IMG/VR virus record: IMGVR_UViG_3300043775_001834
Location: 1-64,000 of that record
Source of the DNA: a virus
Length of the DNA stretch: 64,000 nt
Direction: 5' to 3' (one strand)
The translations under genes and the position numbers were made by a program. Below are positions 41,967 to 49,877 of this stretch, piece by piece. Under the pieces are notes generated by a model. The model did no database searches. It worked only from the letters and a program-made list of their open reading frames with translations, and was not told the origin of the DNA. Positions within the stretch are counted from its first letter, which is position 1, and each line of letters opens with the position of its first letter.

Positions 41967-43304
41967 ATGAAAACTAATACTATATTTGAAAATCTTCTAC
42001 TTTCCATGTATGAGAAGGCTATTAACGAAAATGAAGAGGTAGATGCCATTACAAAAAAGATTACCGATCTTCGAGCTGAACTTGAAAAAATGAAAGGAGA
42101 TACCGGAGATTCTGCTACATCTAAAAGAGTAAATATCAATAGCGAAATAGATAAACTCGGTAAGGAAAAAGAAGAAGCAAAGAAAAATTCTGAAGATACA
42201 CCTGATGAGGAACCTGAAGAAGATAATAGCAAAGAAATAGAAGCTCAAAAGAAACATATTTCTGATTTAGAAGATAAAATCGAAACTACTAAAGAAAAGG
42301 CAAAAGATCCTAAAAGTCCTCTAAATAATCCTAAAGTTTTACAAAAAGCATTAGAACCCGAAGAAGCTAAATTAAGTGAACTTAAAAATAAATTAGCAGA
42401 TTTAGAAAAAACTACAAAGAAGCCCGAAACTAAAACCGGAACTGAAGTTGAACCGGAAAAGAAAGTTGAACCTGAAAAGAAACTTGAACCTGAAACTGAA
42501 GGTGAACCTGGAGAGAAAGAAGATGAAGGTGATGCAGAAATGAAAGCAAAAAATAAAGAGGCAATTGAGAAGTTAGATGCTCAAATTAAATCTTTAGAAA
42601 AGACTTATGATGATAAAAAGGAATCTACTACCGAGCTTATCAATGCAGCAAAAGAAACTACTGATAAATTAGCTTCTAGCGATATGTTAAAAACTCTAGT
42701 GTCTAAAACTCGTTTAGAAAATAAACTAAAATATCAGAAAAAGATTTTATCAATCGTTGAAGACGATAAAGCTAGAAAAGAATTGTCAGAAATTGTTAAA
42801 AAAGAAGAAGCTGCTTTATCAAAATTGAATACTGAAATCGAAGATGCTCAAAAGAAAGCCGACGAAAAAGGTAAAGACAATCCTGAATATCAAGAGGCAA
42901 AAGAAGCTGCTAAGAAAGCTGATCTTCCTGATTCAACTAAAGATACTGAAAAACGAGGTAATAAAGATATCGATTCTTCGGAAATTGAAGATAGAGACAA
43001 AGATGCAATGATACAATATAAGCTTAAAATTGCATTAGAAAAACAAAAGGGAATATCTACCGCTTGGCAGAAGAAGCAAGATGAAGTAGCAGAAACAGAA
43101 GACGAAGATAAAAAAGCTTCTCTTCAAAAAGCCGCTGACGCTATTGAAAAGAATTTAGATGCTATTAAAACTAGAATAGAAAATCTTGAAAACGGTATTG
43201 ATGAGGCGTCAGATACAGAAATTTGGACTATCATGGCAATGATAAATTTAGTTGAGCAACAAATTGAAAATTTCAGTAACGAATTCATTCCTTTGAATGG
43301 CTAA
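41967..43304 (+). CDS. Long coiled-coil, highly charged protein with divergent tag
   Basis: The ATG at 41967 is chosen over the in-frame 41931 because it follows the upstream stop and gives MKTNTIFENLLLSMYEKAIN followed by ENEE, a divergent tag. The 445-residue product is almost entirely Lys/Glu/Asp-rich coiled coil. A short Pro/Glu repeat near residues 150-185 reads EPEKKVEPEKKLEPET. It resembles scaffold, core or tape-like helical proteins. It ends eight bases into the next gene. Confidence 0.55.
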   Translation: MKTNTIFENLLLSMYEKAINENEEVDAITKKITDLRAELEKMKGDTGDSATSKRVNINSEIDKLGKEKEEAKKNSEDTPDEEPEEDNSKEIEAQKKHISDLEDKIETTKEKAKDPKSPLNNPKVLQKALEPEEAKLSELKNKLADLEKTTKKPETKTGTEVEPEKKVEPEKKLEPETEGEPGEKEDEGDAEMKAKNKEAIEKLDAQIKSLEKTYDDKKESTTELINAAKETTDKLASSDMLKTLVSKTRLENKLKYQKKILSIVEDDKARKELSEIVKKEEAALSKLNTEIEDAQKKADEKGKDNPEYQEAKEAAKKADLPDSTKDTEKRGNKDIDSSEIEDRDKDAMIQYKLKIALEKQKGISTAWQKKQDEVAETEDEDKKASLQKAADAIEKNLDAIKTRIENLENGIDEASDTEIWTIMAMINLVEQQIENFSNEFIPLNG

Positions 43305-43806
43305 TTATCATATAAAAAGACAGAACTTAGGTAAAACTCCTACTAAATATGGAATCGTACTTAAAGGACTTCCACCTAGGCATCAACGAATATTAAAGGA
43401 AAATCCAGTAATTAAGAAATATGCTGATGATGACCTTTTCATTAATGCCATATTTAGGATCGAAGATGGGAGAATAAGAGTATCTCATTTGAATCGGCCA
43501 TTTGTTCAACCAGGGTCAAAAGACATATCATCTTATTCATCCGTTAAAGACTCATATAAAGTATTTGATTGGAACTGTGCTTATTGCAATAAAGAAATTC
43601 AATCTCGAATAGACACATATGTTCCGAGTAATTTTACTTGTGAAAAATGTTTCAAATACTACCTTAAGGGTAATGAAAAAATTGACCAACGAGTTATTGA
43701 ATCTTCATTAGCTTTTACCGAAAAATGTAAGAGAATGATGATAGATAATCAGAAATCATTCATAAAATATATACGAAAAAATGAAAAACCGTCTCGCATA
43801 CTTTAA
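43297..43806 (+). CDS. Zinc-ribbon-type protein, unknown function
   Basis: The 169-residue protein has a basic N terminus (YHIKRQNLGKTPTKYG) and two CxxC pairs: NCAYCNKE near residue 92 and FTCEKCFKYY near residue 114. These form a probable zinc ribbon. The C terminus is basic and helical. It overlaps the start of the tagged ATP-grasp gene by 26 bases. A neck or head-vertex role is possible from its late-gene context, but no family is recognised. Confidence 0.5.
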   Translation: MANYHIKRQNLGKTPTKYGIVLKGLPPRHQRILKENPVIKKYADDDLFINAIFRIEDGRIRVSHLNRPFVQPGSKDISSYSSVKDSYKVFDWNCAYCNKEIQSRIDTYVPSNFTCEKCFKYYLKGNEKIDQRVIESSLAFTEKCKRMMIDNQKSFIKYIRKNEKPSRIL

Positions 43807-45277
43807 CGAATTTGTAATTAATGAGGCTGTAAAACCGGCACCAAAAAATCCTGTTAAAATTGTACTTCTTTCCAATATTAGTGAGGAATCATACACTGTT
43901 CCTGCAGTTGATAAAGAATGTAAAAAACGTGGAATCGAATTCCGCATCATTGATGTTAATACATGTTCATTGACTAAAAGCTCAGATGGAGATTATTTTA
44001 CTATCGTTGATAAAACCAAGAAACCTTTTAAAATAGATTCAGAAGATACTGCAATTTTAACTCGTAGAGGAATCGTTAGAAATACTTATACTCGAGATAT
44101 TGTATCTCAATTAGAAGATAATAATTTCTTTGTAGTAAACACTTTAAGTTCAGTTTTAGCTTGTGAAAACAAATACGTTACTTCAAAAATACTTATGGAT
44201 GCCGGTCTTCCGGTTCCTAAAATGGCAATGGTCGATGGAGAAGATTCCATTGAACCGGCAGTCGAACAAGTTGGTGGCAATTTTCCGGTAATCCTTAAAA
44301 TGCTTTCCGGTTCACAAGGAATTGGAGTTTCTATTATAGATTCATTAGCATCTCTTAAATCAGTATTACAAACTTTATGGAAAGTCGATCCAACCGTAGA
44401 AACTCTTATACAAGAAAAGATCGAATCAGAATATGATTTACGTATTCACGTTTTAACTAAGCGTTTCAATTCACCTAGACCGGAAGATACTGATTCGGTA
44501 CTTTTAGGTTATATGAGAAGAAACAAAGTTGATAAAGACTTTAGAACTAACTACTCATTAGGCGGTTCAGTTGAAAAAACCAAATTAACACCAGAACAAG
44601 AAAGAATTGCGATCGAATCGGCTAAGGCAGTAGGTTGTAATTGGTGTGGAGTTGATATTATTGTTGATGAGAAAACTGGTAAAAACTATGTACTAGAAGT
44701 TAATTCATCTCCAGGTACACAAGGATTAAAAAAGGCTACTGGTGTAGATGTTATTAAAGACATCATCGATTTTCTATCAGATAGACAAAATTGGATTCGT
44801 TCACGTAGAATTATTGGATTTAGAGAAGTAATTACAATTCCTGGAATTGGTGATATTGTTTCTAAGTTCGATACTGGTAATGGTTCACTTTCATGTTCAT
44901 TAACTTATGATAAAATGAAAATTAGTGAAGATGGCAAACAATGTAATTGGGAATTGAACGGTAAAAAATATGTGCATCAGATAATTGGAATTTCTAATGC
45001 AGAAGTTGGTAATGATATTGATGAAAGACCTATTATAGAAATGGATATCGCATTTGCTGGTAAAACTTACAAAGAAGTTCAAGTTTCATTAGTTAATAGA
45101 ATCGACAAATCTACTAAATTTTTAGTAAATAGGAAATTCATGGAAAGAATTGGTTGTTCAGTATCGCCATATAAAACTTTCGTAGTAACTTCATTTGATG
45201 GTGAATATCATCCAGGTGAAGCTAAAGGAAGTGCACATGCTGGAATAACATTTGAAAATAAAAAAACAAAGAAATAA
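43781..45277 (+). CDS. Tagged RimK-like ATP-grasp ligase fused to an ATP-dependent-zinc-protease-like domain
   Basis: The 498-residue protein begins MKNRLAYFNEFVINEAVK, a capsid-targeting-like tag. Residues 25-335 are an ATP-grasp enzyme of RimK type: NKYVTSKILMDAGLPVPKMA, FPVILKMLSGSQGIGVSI, LIQEKIESEYDLRIHVL, and the Mg-binding NWCGVDIIVDE/YVLEVNSSPGTQG. Residues 345-480 (IIGFREVITIPGIGDIVSKF, then DTGNGSLSCSL) match the domain that accompanies RimK in bacteria (COG4067, retropepsin-like DTG motif). RimK adds glutamates to ribosomal protein S6; the substrate here is unknown. The tag suggests packaging and delivery into the host, as for T4 Alt. Confidence 0.85.
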   Translation: MKNRLAYFNEFVINEAVKPAPKNPVKIVLLSNISEESYTVPAVDKECKKRGIEFRIIDVNTCSLTKSSDGDYFTIVDKTKKPFKIDSEDTAILTRRGIVRNTYTRDIVSQLEDNNFFVVNTLSSVLACENKYVTSKILMDAGLPVPKMAMVDGEDSIEPAVEQVGGNFPVILKMLSGSQGIGVSIIDSLASLKSVLQTLWKVDPTVETLIQEKIESEYDLRIHVLTKRFNSPRPEDTDSVLLGYMRRNKVDKDFRTNYSLGGSVEKTKLTPEQERIAIESAKAVGCNWCGVDIIVDEKTGKNYVLEVNSSPGTQGLKKATGVDVIKDIIDFLSDRQNWIRSRRIIGFREVITIPGIGDIVSKFDTGNGSLSCSLTYDKMKISEDGKQCNWELNGKKYVHQIIGISNAEVGNDIDERPIIEMDIAFAGKTYKEVQVSLVNRIDKSTKFLVNRKFMERIGCSVSPYKTFVVTSFDGEYHPGEAKGSAHAGITFENKKTKK

Positions 45278-45684
45278 TGAGTAAACTACCTACATATGAA
45301 GAATTCTTAAACGAATCTACATCATTAGCGGTTGGCGGAGAACATTGGAATGTGTATATTGCTAACAAAGACACAGAAGTTAAAAATATCAAAGGAACTA
45401 GAAAGGTAAAAGTATCAGTTGGAACTGTAATAAGTGCTGCTGGAGGTGGATATTGGGTAAACATCGATCGTAGTGTTGAAACTGGAATCGAGTCTCTTGA
45501 AGGCAACCCAGATTTTGATGTCCTTAACGATTCAACTTGGCCTAAAACTGTTGAACTAACTAAGGAAATAGAAAAATGGGCAAGAGATACTGATCGTCTT
45601 ATGCAAAGAGACCCTAAAAAGGCACAATCGGTTATCAATAATCGAAACCGAGTTATAGAAGACATTAAAAAATTATTAAAGTAA
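45277..45684 (+). CDS. Small capsid-targeting-tagged protein
   Basis: The 135-residue protein begins MSKLPTYEEFLNESTSLAVG, one of the best tag matches. The mature part has a beta-rich domain (HWNVYIANKDTEVKN, KVSVGTVISAAGGGYWVNID), then a basic helix ending KKLLK. It overlaps the ATP-grasp gene by one base, so the two are translationally coupled and may cooperate. Confidence 0.65.
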   Translation: MSKLPTYEEFLNESTSLAVGGEHWNVYIANKDTEVKNIKGTRKVKVSVGTVISAAGGGYWVNIDRSVETGIESLEGNPDFDVLNDSTWPKTVELTKEIEKWARDTDRLMQRDPKKAQSVINNRNRVIEDIKKLLK

Positions 45685-45685
45685 T

Positions 45686-45913
45686 ATGGAACACTTACCT
45701 ACATTCAATGAATTCGTAAACGAAAAAGCTGAGAACTATATGACGATAGAAAATCTTAAAACTATCAAAAGAAATGTAGAAATTCTTTTAGCTATGGATC
45801 CCATTAAAATAGACGAAATCTTAAAGAATGGGCATGATTGGGCAGAAGACCACATTTCAGTAGCAAACGAAAACTTAGACCAAGTAACAAAATTCTTTAC
45901 TAACGAACAATAA
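45686..45913 (+). CDS. Small capsid-targeting-tagged protein
   Basis: The 75-residue protein begins MEHLPTFNEFVNEKAENY. The rest is a short helical acidic module (KRNVEILLAMDPIKIDEILK) without a known family. It is the last gene before a strong terminator and the switch to early-type promoters. Confidence 0.65.
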   Translation: MEHLPTFNEFVNEKAENYMTIENLKTIKRNVEILLAMDPIKIDEILKNGHDWAEDHISVANENLDQVTKFFTNEQ

Positions 45914-45940
45914 ATTGTTAATAACTTTTTGAAAATAATT

Positions 45941-45972
45941 AATCCGACATTTCCTAGTGTCGGATTTTTTGC
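45941..45972 (+). terminator. Terminator closing the late block
   Basis: The nine-base-pair stem AATCCGACA/TGTCGGATT with an eight-base loop is followed by a T run. It separates the tagged late genes from the early-type genes. Confidence 0.88.
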
Positions 45973-45990
45973 TTATATTTACATATCTAA
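45973..45990 (+). promoter_or_regulatory. Early-type promoter, copy 1
   Basis: TTATATTTACATATCTAA lies 15 bases before the ATG at 46006. It contains TATATTTA, one base from the Bacteroidetes -7 box TAnnTTTG. An upstream TTGTTAATAACTTT at 45915 is also repeated at other promoters of this family. Confidence 0.6.
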
Positions 45991-46005
45991 TTAAAACTAC
46001 ACATT

Positions 46006-46296
46006 ATGTCAAATCAAAATTCATTATTCACGTCAGTTAAAACATTTTTAAACGAACGTAACGATCAACAATTTAAGGTATCGGATTTAATCAAACATAC
46101 TACCGGTATTGAAAATGTTACTAATTGGAAGAGATGGAACAATAATCCTGGATATCGTACTCGTCAATATCTATCAAATTTACGAAGATTAGAATTTATC
46201 AAAAACGTTAAATATGGAGTTTGGGAAGTAATCAAACCAATACCACCAGATTTCAATTCAACTTCTATGAATATTGCTCTTAACTACATATACTAA
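46006..46296 (+). CDS. Small early-type protein with helix-turn-helix-like character
   Basis: The 96-residue protein (LFTSVKTFLNERNDQQF, then VSDLIKHTTG and TRQYLSNLRRLEFIKNVKYG) looks like a small winged-helix: helices followed by a short beta wing. It may be a DNA-binding regulator. Its promoter differs from the late genes, which fits early expression in infection. No precise family is recognised. Confidence 0.5.
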   Translation: MSNQNSLFTSVKTFLNERNDQQFKVSDLIKHTTGIENVTNWKRWNNNPGYRTRQYLSNLRRLEFIKNVKYGVWEVIKPIPPDFNSTSMNIALNYIY

Positions 46297-46301
46297 ATAT
46301 T

Positions 46302-46475
46302 ATGAAAGGATTTAACGAACCTAAAAATTGGAATTTTTACATTACAATAAATAGCATAGAAACTCTTGTTGCTACTAAATATTGCAAATGTCCTTCACTT
46401 ACTAAGATTTGGAAAGAACTTGAATATAGGCTTTCATATGAATCAGAAGTTAAAAGCATAAAATGGTGTCTATAA
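46302..46475 (+). CDS. Very small early-type protein
   Basis: ATG at 46302 encodes 57 residues (start MKGFNEPKNWNFYITINS, end SEVKSIKWCL) with a Cys-containing centre, TKYCKCPSLTKIW. It starts six bases after the upstream stop and ends just before the next TTGTTAATAACTTT element, filling the gap exactly. No family recognised. Confidence 0.55.
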   Translation: MKGFNEPKNWNFYITINSIETLVATKYCKCPSLTKIWKELEYRLSYESEVKSIKWCL

Positions 46476-46524
46476 ATTGTTAATAACTTTATTGAAATAA
46501 ATTTCCATGTTTCAGATTATTTGA

Positions 46525-46542
46525 TTAAATTTACATATCTAA
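46525..46542 (+). promoter_or_regulatory. Early-type promoter, copy 2
   Basis: TTAAATTTACATATCTAA lies 15 bases before the ATG at 46558, with TTGTTAATAACTTT at 46477. The spacing between the two elements equals that at 49797/49846. Confidence 0.6.
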
Positions 46543-46557
46543 TTAAAACTACACATT

Positions 46558-47034
46558 ATGATGACAGAATCACAAATCCACGAACAAAAAGAACTTGAAT
46601 CTAAATTAGCTCATAACTATGAGTTGTCTCATCGAGAGAACATGCTTCTCATATATTCAGATTTCCATAAAGATGCTTATGGTTTTCGTCCTCGTACTAT
46701 TAATGTATATGCCTTAACTACTGAGGAGTTAGAGGCCGATTTTGATCGTTTCGAACAGGTTTGTGCTGATAATCGTGAAGAGGAATTGGCTGCTGAATTT
46801 GAAGCGGATAAAGCCTTCCAAAACCTTATTACTAATACTATCCAAATAGGTGCTAGTGATGAGATTACTGCCTTACGTTGGATCGCTGAAGGTGCGGTAG
46901 AACAATACGGTTATGATTATGAGCACTTCCTTTGGAACCGAGGTATTTTATACTCAGCTTACGGTAAAAGAATTGCCCAGAGAATTGCTCCTATCTGGGG
47001 TAAAGCATTGTTCCAATATGAAAAGGCTGCATAA
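46558..47034 (+). CDS. Early-type acidic protein, unknown function
   Basis: The 158-residue acidic, helical protein contains LLIYSDFHKDAYGFRPRTIN. This motif occurs in small proteins of many phages and plasmids of unknown role, followed by ALRWIAEGAVEQYGYDYEHF. It carries its own promoter. The start at 46558 has a second Met immediately after it. No catalytic motif. Confidence 0.6.
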   Translation: MMTESQIHEQKELESKLAHNYELSHRENMLLIYSDFHKDAYGFRPRTINVYALTTEELEADFDRFEQVCADNREEELAAEFEADKAFQNLITNTIQIGASDEITALRWIAEGAVEQYGYDYEHFLWNRGILYSAYGKRIAQRIAPIWGKALFQYEKAA

Positions 47035-47084
47035 TTTTTAATAAATTTTTAACACTTTAATTTTTTTAGTTTCCTCAATATTGA

Positions 47085-47102
47085 TTATATTTACATATCT
47101 AA
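47085..47102 (+). promoter_or_regulatory. Early-type promoter, copy 3
   Basis: TTATATTTACATATCTAA is followed 15 bases later by the ATG at 47118. TTTTAACACTTT lies 28 bases before the -7-like box. Confidence 0.6.
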
Positions 47103-47117
47103 ATAAAATAAAGAAAC

Positions 47118-47249
47118 ATGATTATATCAACCGAACTAGCTGAAAAATTAATAGCAACAGGAAGACTTCTTTTTGGAGATTATTTCATTAACCTAGAAGG
47201 AGAATACTATATTACTCGTAAAAAACTTAATAAAATCAAAACATCGTGA
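47118..47249 (+). CDS. Very small early-type protein
   Basis: 43 residues: MIISTELAEKLIATGRLLFG, then DYFINLEGEYYITRKKLNKI. A short helix and two strands are plausible. It has its own promoter of the repeated early type, which argues that it is real. No known family. Confidence 0.55.
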   Translation: MIISTELAEKLIATGRLLFGDYFINLEGEYYITRKKLNKIKTS

Positions 47250-47344
47250 AACAAAATGTAAAAGATAATCTAGTGATGGCAGTATTCTGTATTATTGTTA
47301 TAATAATCACAACTATAATTGCTCATTTTTCGCCTGTAATGTAA
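47246..47344 (+). CDS. Tiny single-span membrane peptide, GTG start
   Basis: A 32-residue frame overlaps the preceding stop by four bases (GTGA). It encodes a charged N terminus (KQNVKDN) and one hydrophobic helix (MAVFCIIVIIITTIIA). The coupling and the clear membrane segment support it; its size makes it uncertain. Confidence 0.4.
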   Translation: MKQNVKDNLVMAVFCIIVIIITTIIAHFSPVM

Positions 47345-47534
47345 TGTAAAGAATTCTATTTTATCTCTAAAATATGGTTTGCTAGCAATATTATAACATT
47401 AAACTAGATGAAACTCTAATCCTCATACACTAGCCGGAACATTAGATAAAATGGTTAAAGATAAAATTAAAGCAAAGTGTTAAAACTTTAACAAAATTTT
47501 AACACTTTAGATTTTCACGATACAAACATATTGA
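47345..47534 (+). other. Non-coding stretch upstream of an early-type promoter
   Basis: I see no convincing reading frame, tRNA or stable terminator here. It contains TTTTAACACTTT at 47497, part of the bipartite promoter of the next gene, and scattered A/T-rich sequence. Confidence 0.4.
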
Positions 47535-47552
47535 TTATATTTACATATCTAA
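47535..47552 (+). promoter_or_regulatory. Early-type promoter, copy 4
   Basis: TTATATTTACATATCTAA lies 15 bases before the ATG at 47568, with TTTTAACACTTT 28 bases before the -7-like box, the same spacing as copy 3. Confidence 0.6.
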
Positions 47553-47567
47553 TTAAAACTTCATATT

Positions 47568-47768
47568 ATGACAAATCCAACATCTAAACGAGCAATTTAC
47601 CTTTTATTAACTCTGGCTTCTATGCTATGTACCTACTCTACGTTAACTGGCGATTTACAAAAAACAATTCACTTTACCGGAATTGCAAATGAAATGGCAT
47701 TCGTTATGGTCTCATTTATGTTATCTATCGGATTTGCTTATTTAACCATTTCTAAAATCGAAGAATAA
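47568..47768 (+). CDS. Small two-span membrane protein
   Basis: The 66-residue protein has two hydrophobic segments, about 10-28 (YLLLTLASMLCTYSTL) and 41-61 (MAFVMVSFMLSIGFAYLTI), with a polar loop between. It is expressed from an early-type promoter, so it may act on the host membrane early in infection. The next gene starts on the following base. Confidence 0.6.
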   Translation: MTNPTSKRAIYLLLTLASMLCTYSTLTGDLQKTIHFTGIANEMAFVMVSFMLSIGFAYLTISKIEE

Positions 47769-48173
47769 ATGAAAACTGAAAGATTACAAGTAAGAGCAAG
47801 ACAAGCAAGAAGAAAAATTACAAAATTGTTTACTGTATTTTCAAACGATGAGTTAATTGAAGATAAACAAATTGATTGTTTGCGTATCGTTAATAAGTTG
47901 ATTTGCGAGCCTAACACTATTTTACGATATATCTTCGACAAGAAAAAATATACGGTAGAAACTTCGAAATATTATGTTCAAATTTTCGATAAATTTATCA
48001 TCCTCCAAAACGGTAAATTTTCTTATCATGTAGATTTACCTGAGAAAAGTATAGACGAAGTCAAGTCTCTTTTTAATCGAGTAATTGAAAGACGAGATAA
48101 AATCTCTCAACAAAAATACAATGATCGAACTGCTAAAAATCTTAAAGAAGTTTTAGCGGAGCTAAATTCATAA
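47769..48173 (+). CDS. Basic early-type protein, unknown function
   Basis: The 134-residue basic protein starts KTERLQVRARQARRKITKLF and continues with mixed alpha/beta sequence (YYVQIFDKFIILQNGKFSYH) and a helical C terminus. It lies between the small membrane protein and clamp loader gp44. It is not recognisably gp62, the small clamp-loader subunit. Confidence 0.5.
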   Translation: MKTERLQVRARQARRKITKLFTVFSNDELIEDKQIDCLRIVNKLICEPNTILRYIFDKKKYTVETSKYYVQIFDKFIILQNGKFSYHVDLPEKSIDEVKSLFNRVIERRDKISQQKYNDRTAKNLKEVLAELNS

Positions 48174-48227
48174 ATTTGTTAATACTTTTAAAGGATTATT
48201 AGCATATAATAACTCTAAACTATTTAT

Positions 48228-49181
48228 ATGAATCCTAAAAAAGCTCTATGGACTGAAAGATATCGTCCATCCACATTAGATGAATTGATATTACCTGAAA
48301 GAATTGCAACCAAACTTCGTAATGGGTTGTATATGAATTTCTTATTTCATAGTTCTCCAGGTACAGGCAAAACATCAACGGCAAAAGCTATTTCAAAAGA
48401 CAATCCAACTATGTATATCAATTGTTCGGTTGAAACCGGAGTTGATACTGTTCGTACGAAAATATCCGAATTCTGTTCTACTTTGTCTGTTATTGATGGT
48501 GAAAGAAAATTAAAAGTGGTTATATTAGATGAGTTCGATGGTGTCTCTGATGCATACATGAAAGCTTTACGTGGTACAATCGAACAATTCGAAAAAACTG
48601 CTCGTTTTATTGCTACTTGCAACTACATTAATAAAATTCCTGACAACATTCAATCTCGTTTCGAATGTTTTAATTTTGATTTCTCTGAAGAAGAAGAAAT
48701 TGAAATTGAAAAGAAATACTATAAGCGAGTTTATGATATCATCAAAGCCGAAGGTATGGATATCGAGAAAGAAGCGTTAGTTGAATTAGTTAAACGTAAG
48801 TTTCCGGATTTACGATCAATCATTAACATCTTACAAGGTTATCATGCAGAAGGTAAAACTAAAATCACTGCAGAAGATGTTAAAAAATTCCACGGAGTTT
48901 TCAAAGACCTTTACGAACATATCTTTAATCCTGCAAATGACGAAGTTAAAAACTATCAATACTTAGTTTCTAATTACTCATCAAAAGTAGATGATGTGGT
49001 TCAATCATTAGGTACAGATTTCATAGAATACATTCAATTAGAACGTCCTCAGTTAATGAGAAAAGCCGGTGAAATATGTTATGAAGTTAATAGACATTCA
49101 TATGAACTTAGATTTGTTATTGATCCGGTAATTTGTATGTTGTCCTTGGTTTATCGTATACAACATATTGTTCGTTCATAG
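48228..49181 (+). CDS. 44: Clamp loader ATPase subunit gp44
   Basis: The 317-residue protein has the AAA+ clamp-loader motifs: LWTERYRPSTLDELILP, Walker A HSSPGTGKTS, Walker B KVVILDEFDG, sensor-1 FIATCNYINKIP, the QSRFECFNF segment with the arginine finger, and sensor-2 KFPDLRSIINILQ. With gp62 it opens the gp45 ring and loads it on primer-template. A gp62 gene is not clearly present nearby. Confidence 0.92.
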   Translation: MNPKKALWTERYRPSTLDELILPERIATKLRNGLYMNFLFHSSPGTGKTSTAKAISKDNPTMYINCSVETGVDTVRTKISEFCSTLSVIDGERKLKVVILDEFDGVSDAYMKALRGTIEQFEKTARFIATCNYINKIPDNIQSRFECFNFDFSEEEEIEIEKKYYKRVYDIIKAEGMDIEKEALVELVKRKFPDLRSIINILQGYHAEGKTKITAEDVKKFHGVFKDLYEHIFNPANDEVKNYQYLVSNYSSKVDDVVQSLGTDFIEYIQLERPQLMRKAGEICYEVNRHSYELRFVIDPVICMLSLVYRIQHIVRS

Positions 49182-49203
49182 GATAGATAAAAGAAAAGAA
49201 CAT

Positions 49204-49803
49204 ATGCCTGCAAGCAATCAACAAATATTTTTAGTTAATGGAATCATCGTGGATTTCTTCGGAAATCCAATAAATATATTTTCTTCAAGATCTGCTGGAG
49301 CAACTGGTCCGATAGGAGCAACTGGCGAAGCTGGATTACCTGGAGTTACTGGACCTGCTGGATCTACTGCAGCTACTTCTAAATTCATTAAAGAATGGAT
49401 TACCGCAGGCAATGAACGCCTAATTATTACTGCTGAAGAAATTAATCCAATAATGTTAGCCTCAGGGAATACTCAAGAACAAATAAGTTATGACCAAAAT
49501 TACAGTTATTATAACTATTATGGTGGTAATCCATCAAGTTCATCTAGTTTAACTTCGCCTTATTCATCTGGGTTTTTAATCGATGAAATTAGTCAATCTT
49601 TAGCAGACATCCAAATTCAATTATGGCGAGTTAATTCAGCGTTCATAGATCCGGAAACTGAAAGTAGCTCATCAACTTTTTGGGAATTAATTAGTCCTAA
49701 TGATTATTCGGTAAACGTAAATGCAAACACTGGAGCTATTTATATCAATTTAACTTACCGATTAGTAAATTCTACTAGAACTCGAGCGGTTGTTATTTGT
49801 TAA
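49204..49803 (+). CDS. Virion protein with short collagen-like repeat
   Basis: The ATG at 49204 is preferred to 49168, which lies inside gene 44. The 199-residue protein has FLVNGIIVDFFGNPINIF, then about nine Gly-X-Y triplets (GATGPIGATGEAGLPG, GVTGPAG), then a domain with Tyr/Ser-rich loops and a final beta segment (IYINLTYRLVNSTRTRAVV). Collagen-like stretches trimerise phage fibres and head decorations. It is an isolated structural-type gene among replication genes. Confidence 0.6.
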   Translation: MPASNQQIFLVNGIIVDFFGNPINIFSSRSAGATGPIGATGEAGLPGVTGPAGSTAATSKFIKEWITAGNERLIITAEEINPIMLASGNTQEQISYDQNYSYYNYYGGNPSSSSSLTSPYSSGFLIDEISQSLADIQIQLWRVNSAFIDPETESSSSTFWELISPNDYSVNVNANTGAIYINLTYRLVNSTRTRAVVIC

Positions 49804-49845
49804 TAACTTTCTATTAAAATATTTCTAAATAACAACTAATATTGT

Positions 49846-49853
49846 TATATTTG
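49846..49853 (+). promoter_or_regulatory. Bacteroidetes-type -7 box TATATTTG
   Basis: A perfect TAnnTTTG match lies 24 bases before the RNase H ATG at 49878. TTGTTAATAACTTT (49797-49810) lies 36 bases upstream, the same spacing as early-type copy 2. Confidence 0.65.
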
Positions 49854-49877
49854 TATAACACATTAAACAAAAACATT

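Noticed and set aside
41997-42257. Minus-strand open frames over the coiled-coil gene
   Set aside because: They mirror Lys/Glu-rich codons on the + strand and give low-complexity Phe/Ile/Ser products; all convincing genes are on the + strand.
47345-47534. Possible tRNA in the gap before 47568
   Set aside because: I could not find a T-arm GTTCRA-type motif or a closing acceptor stem.
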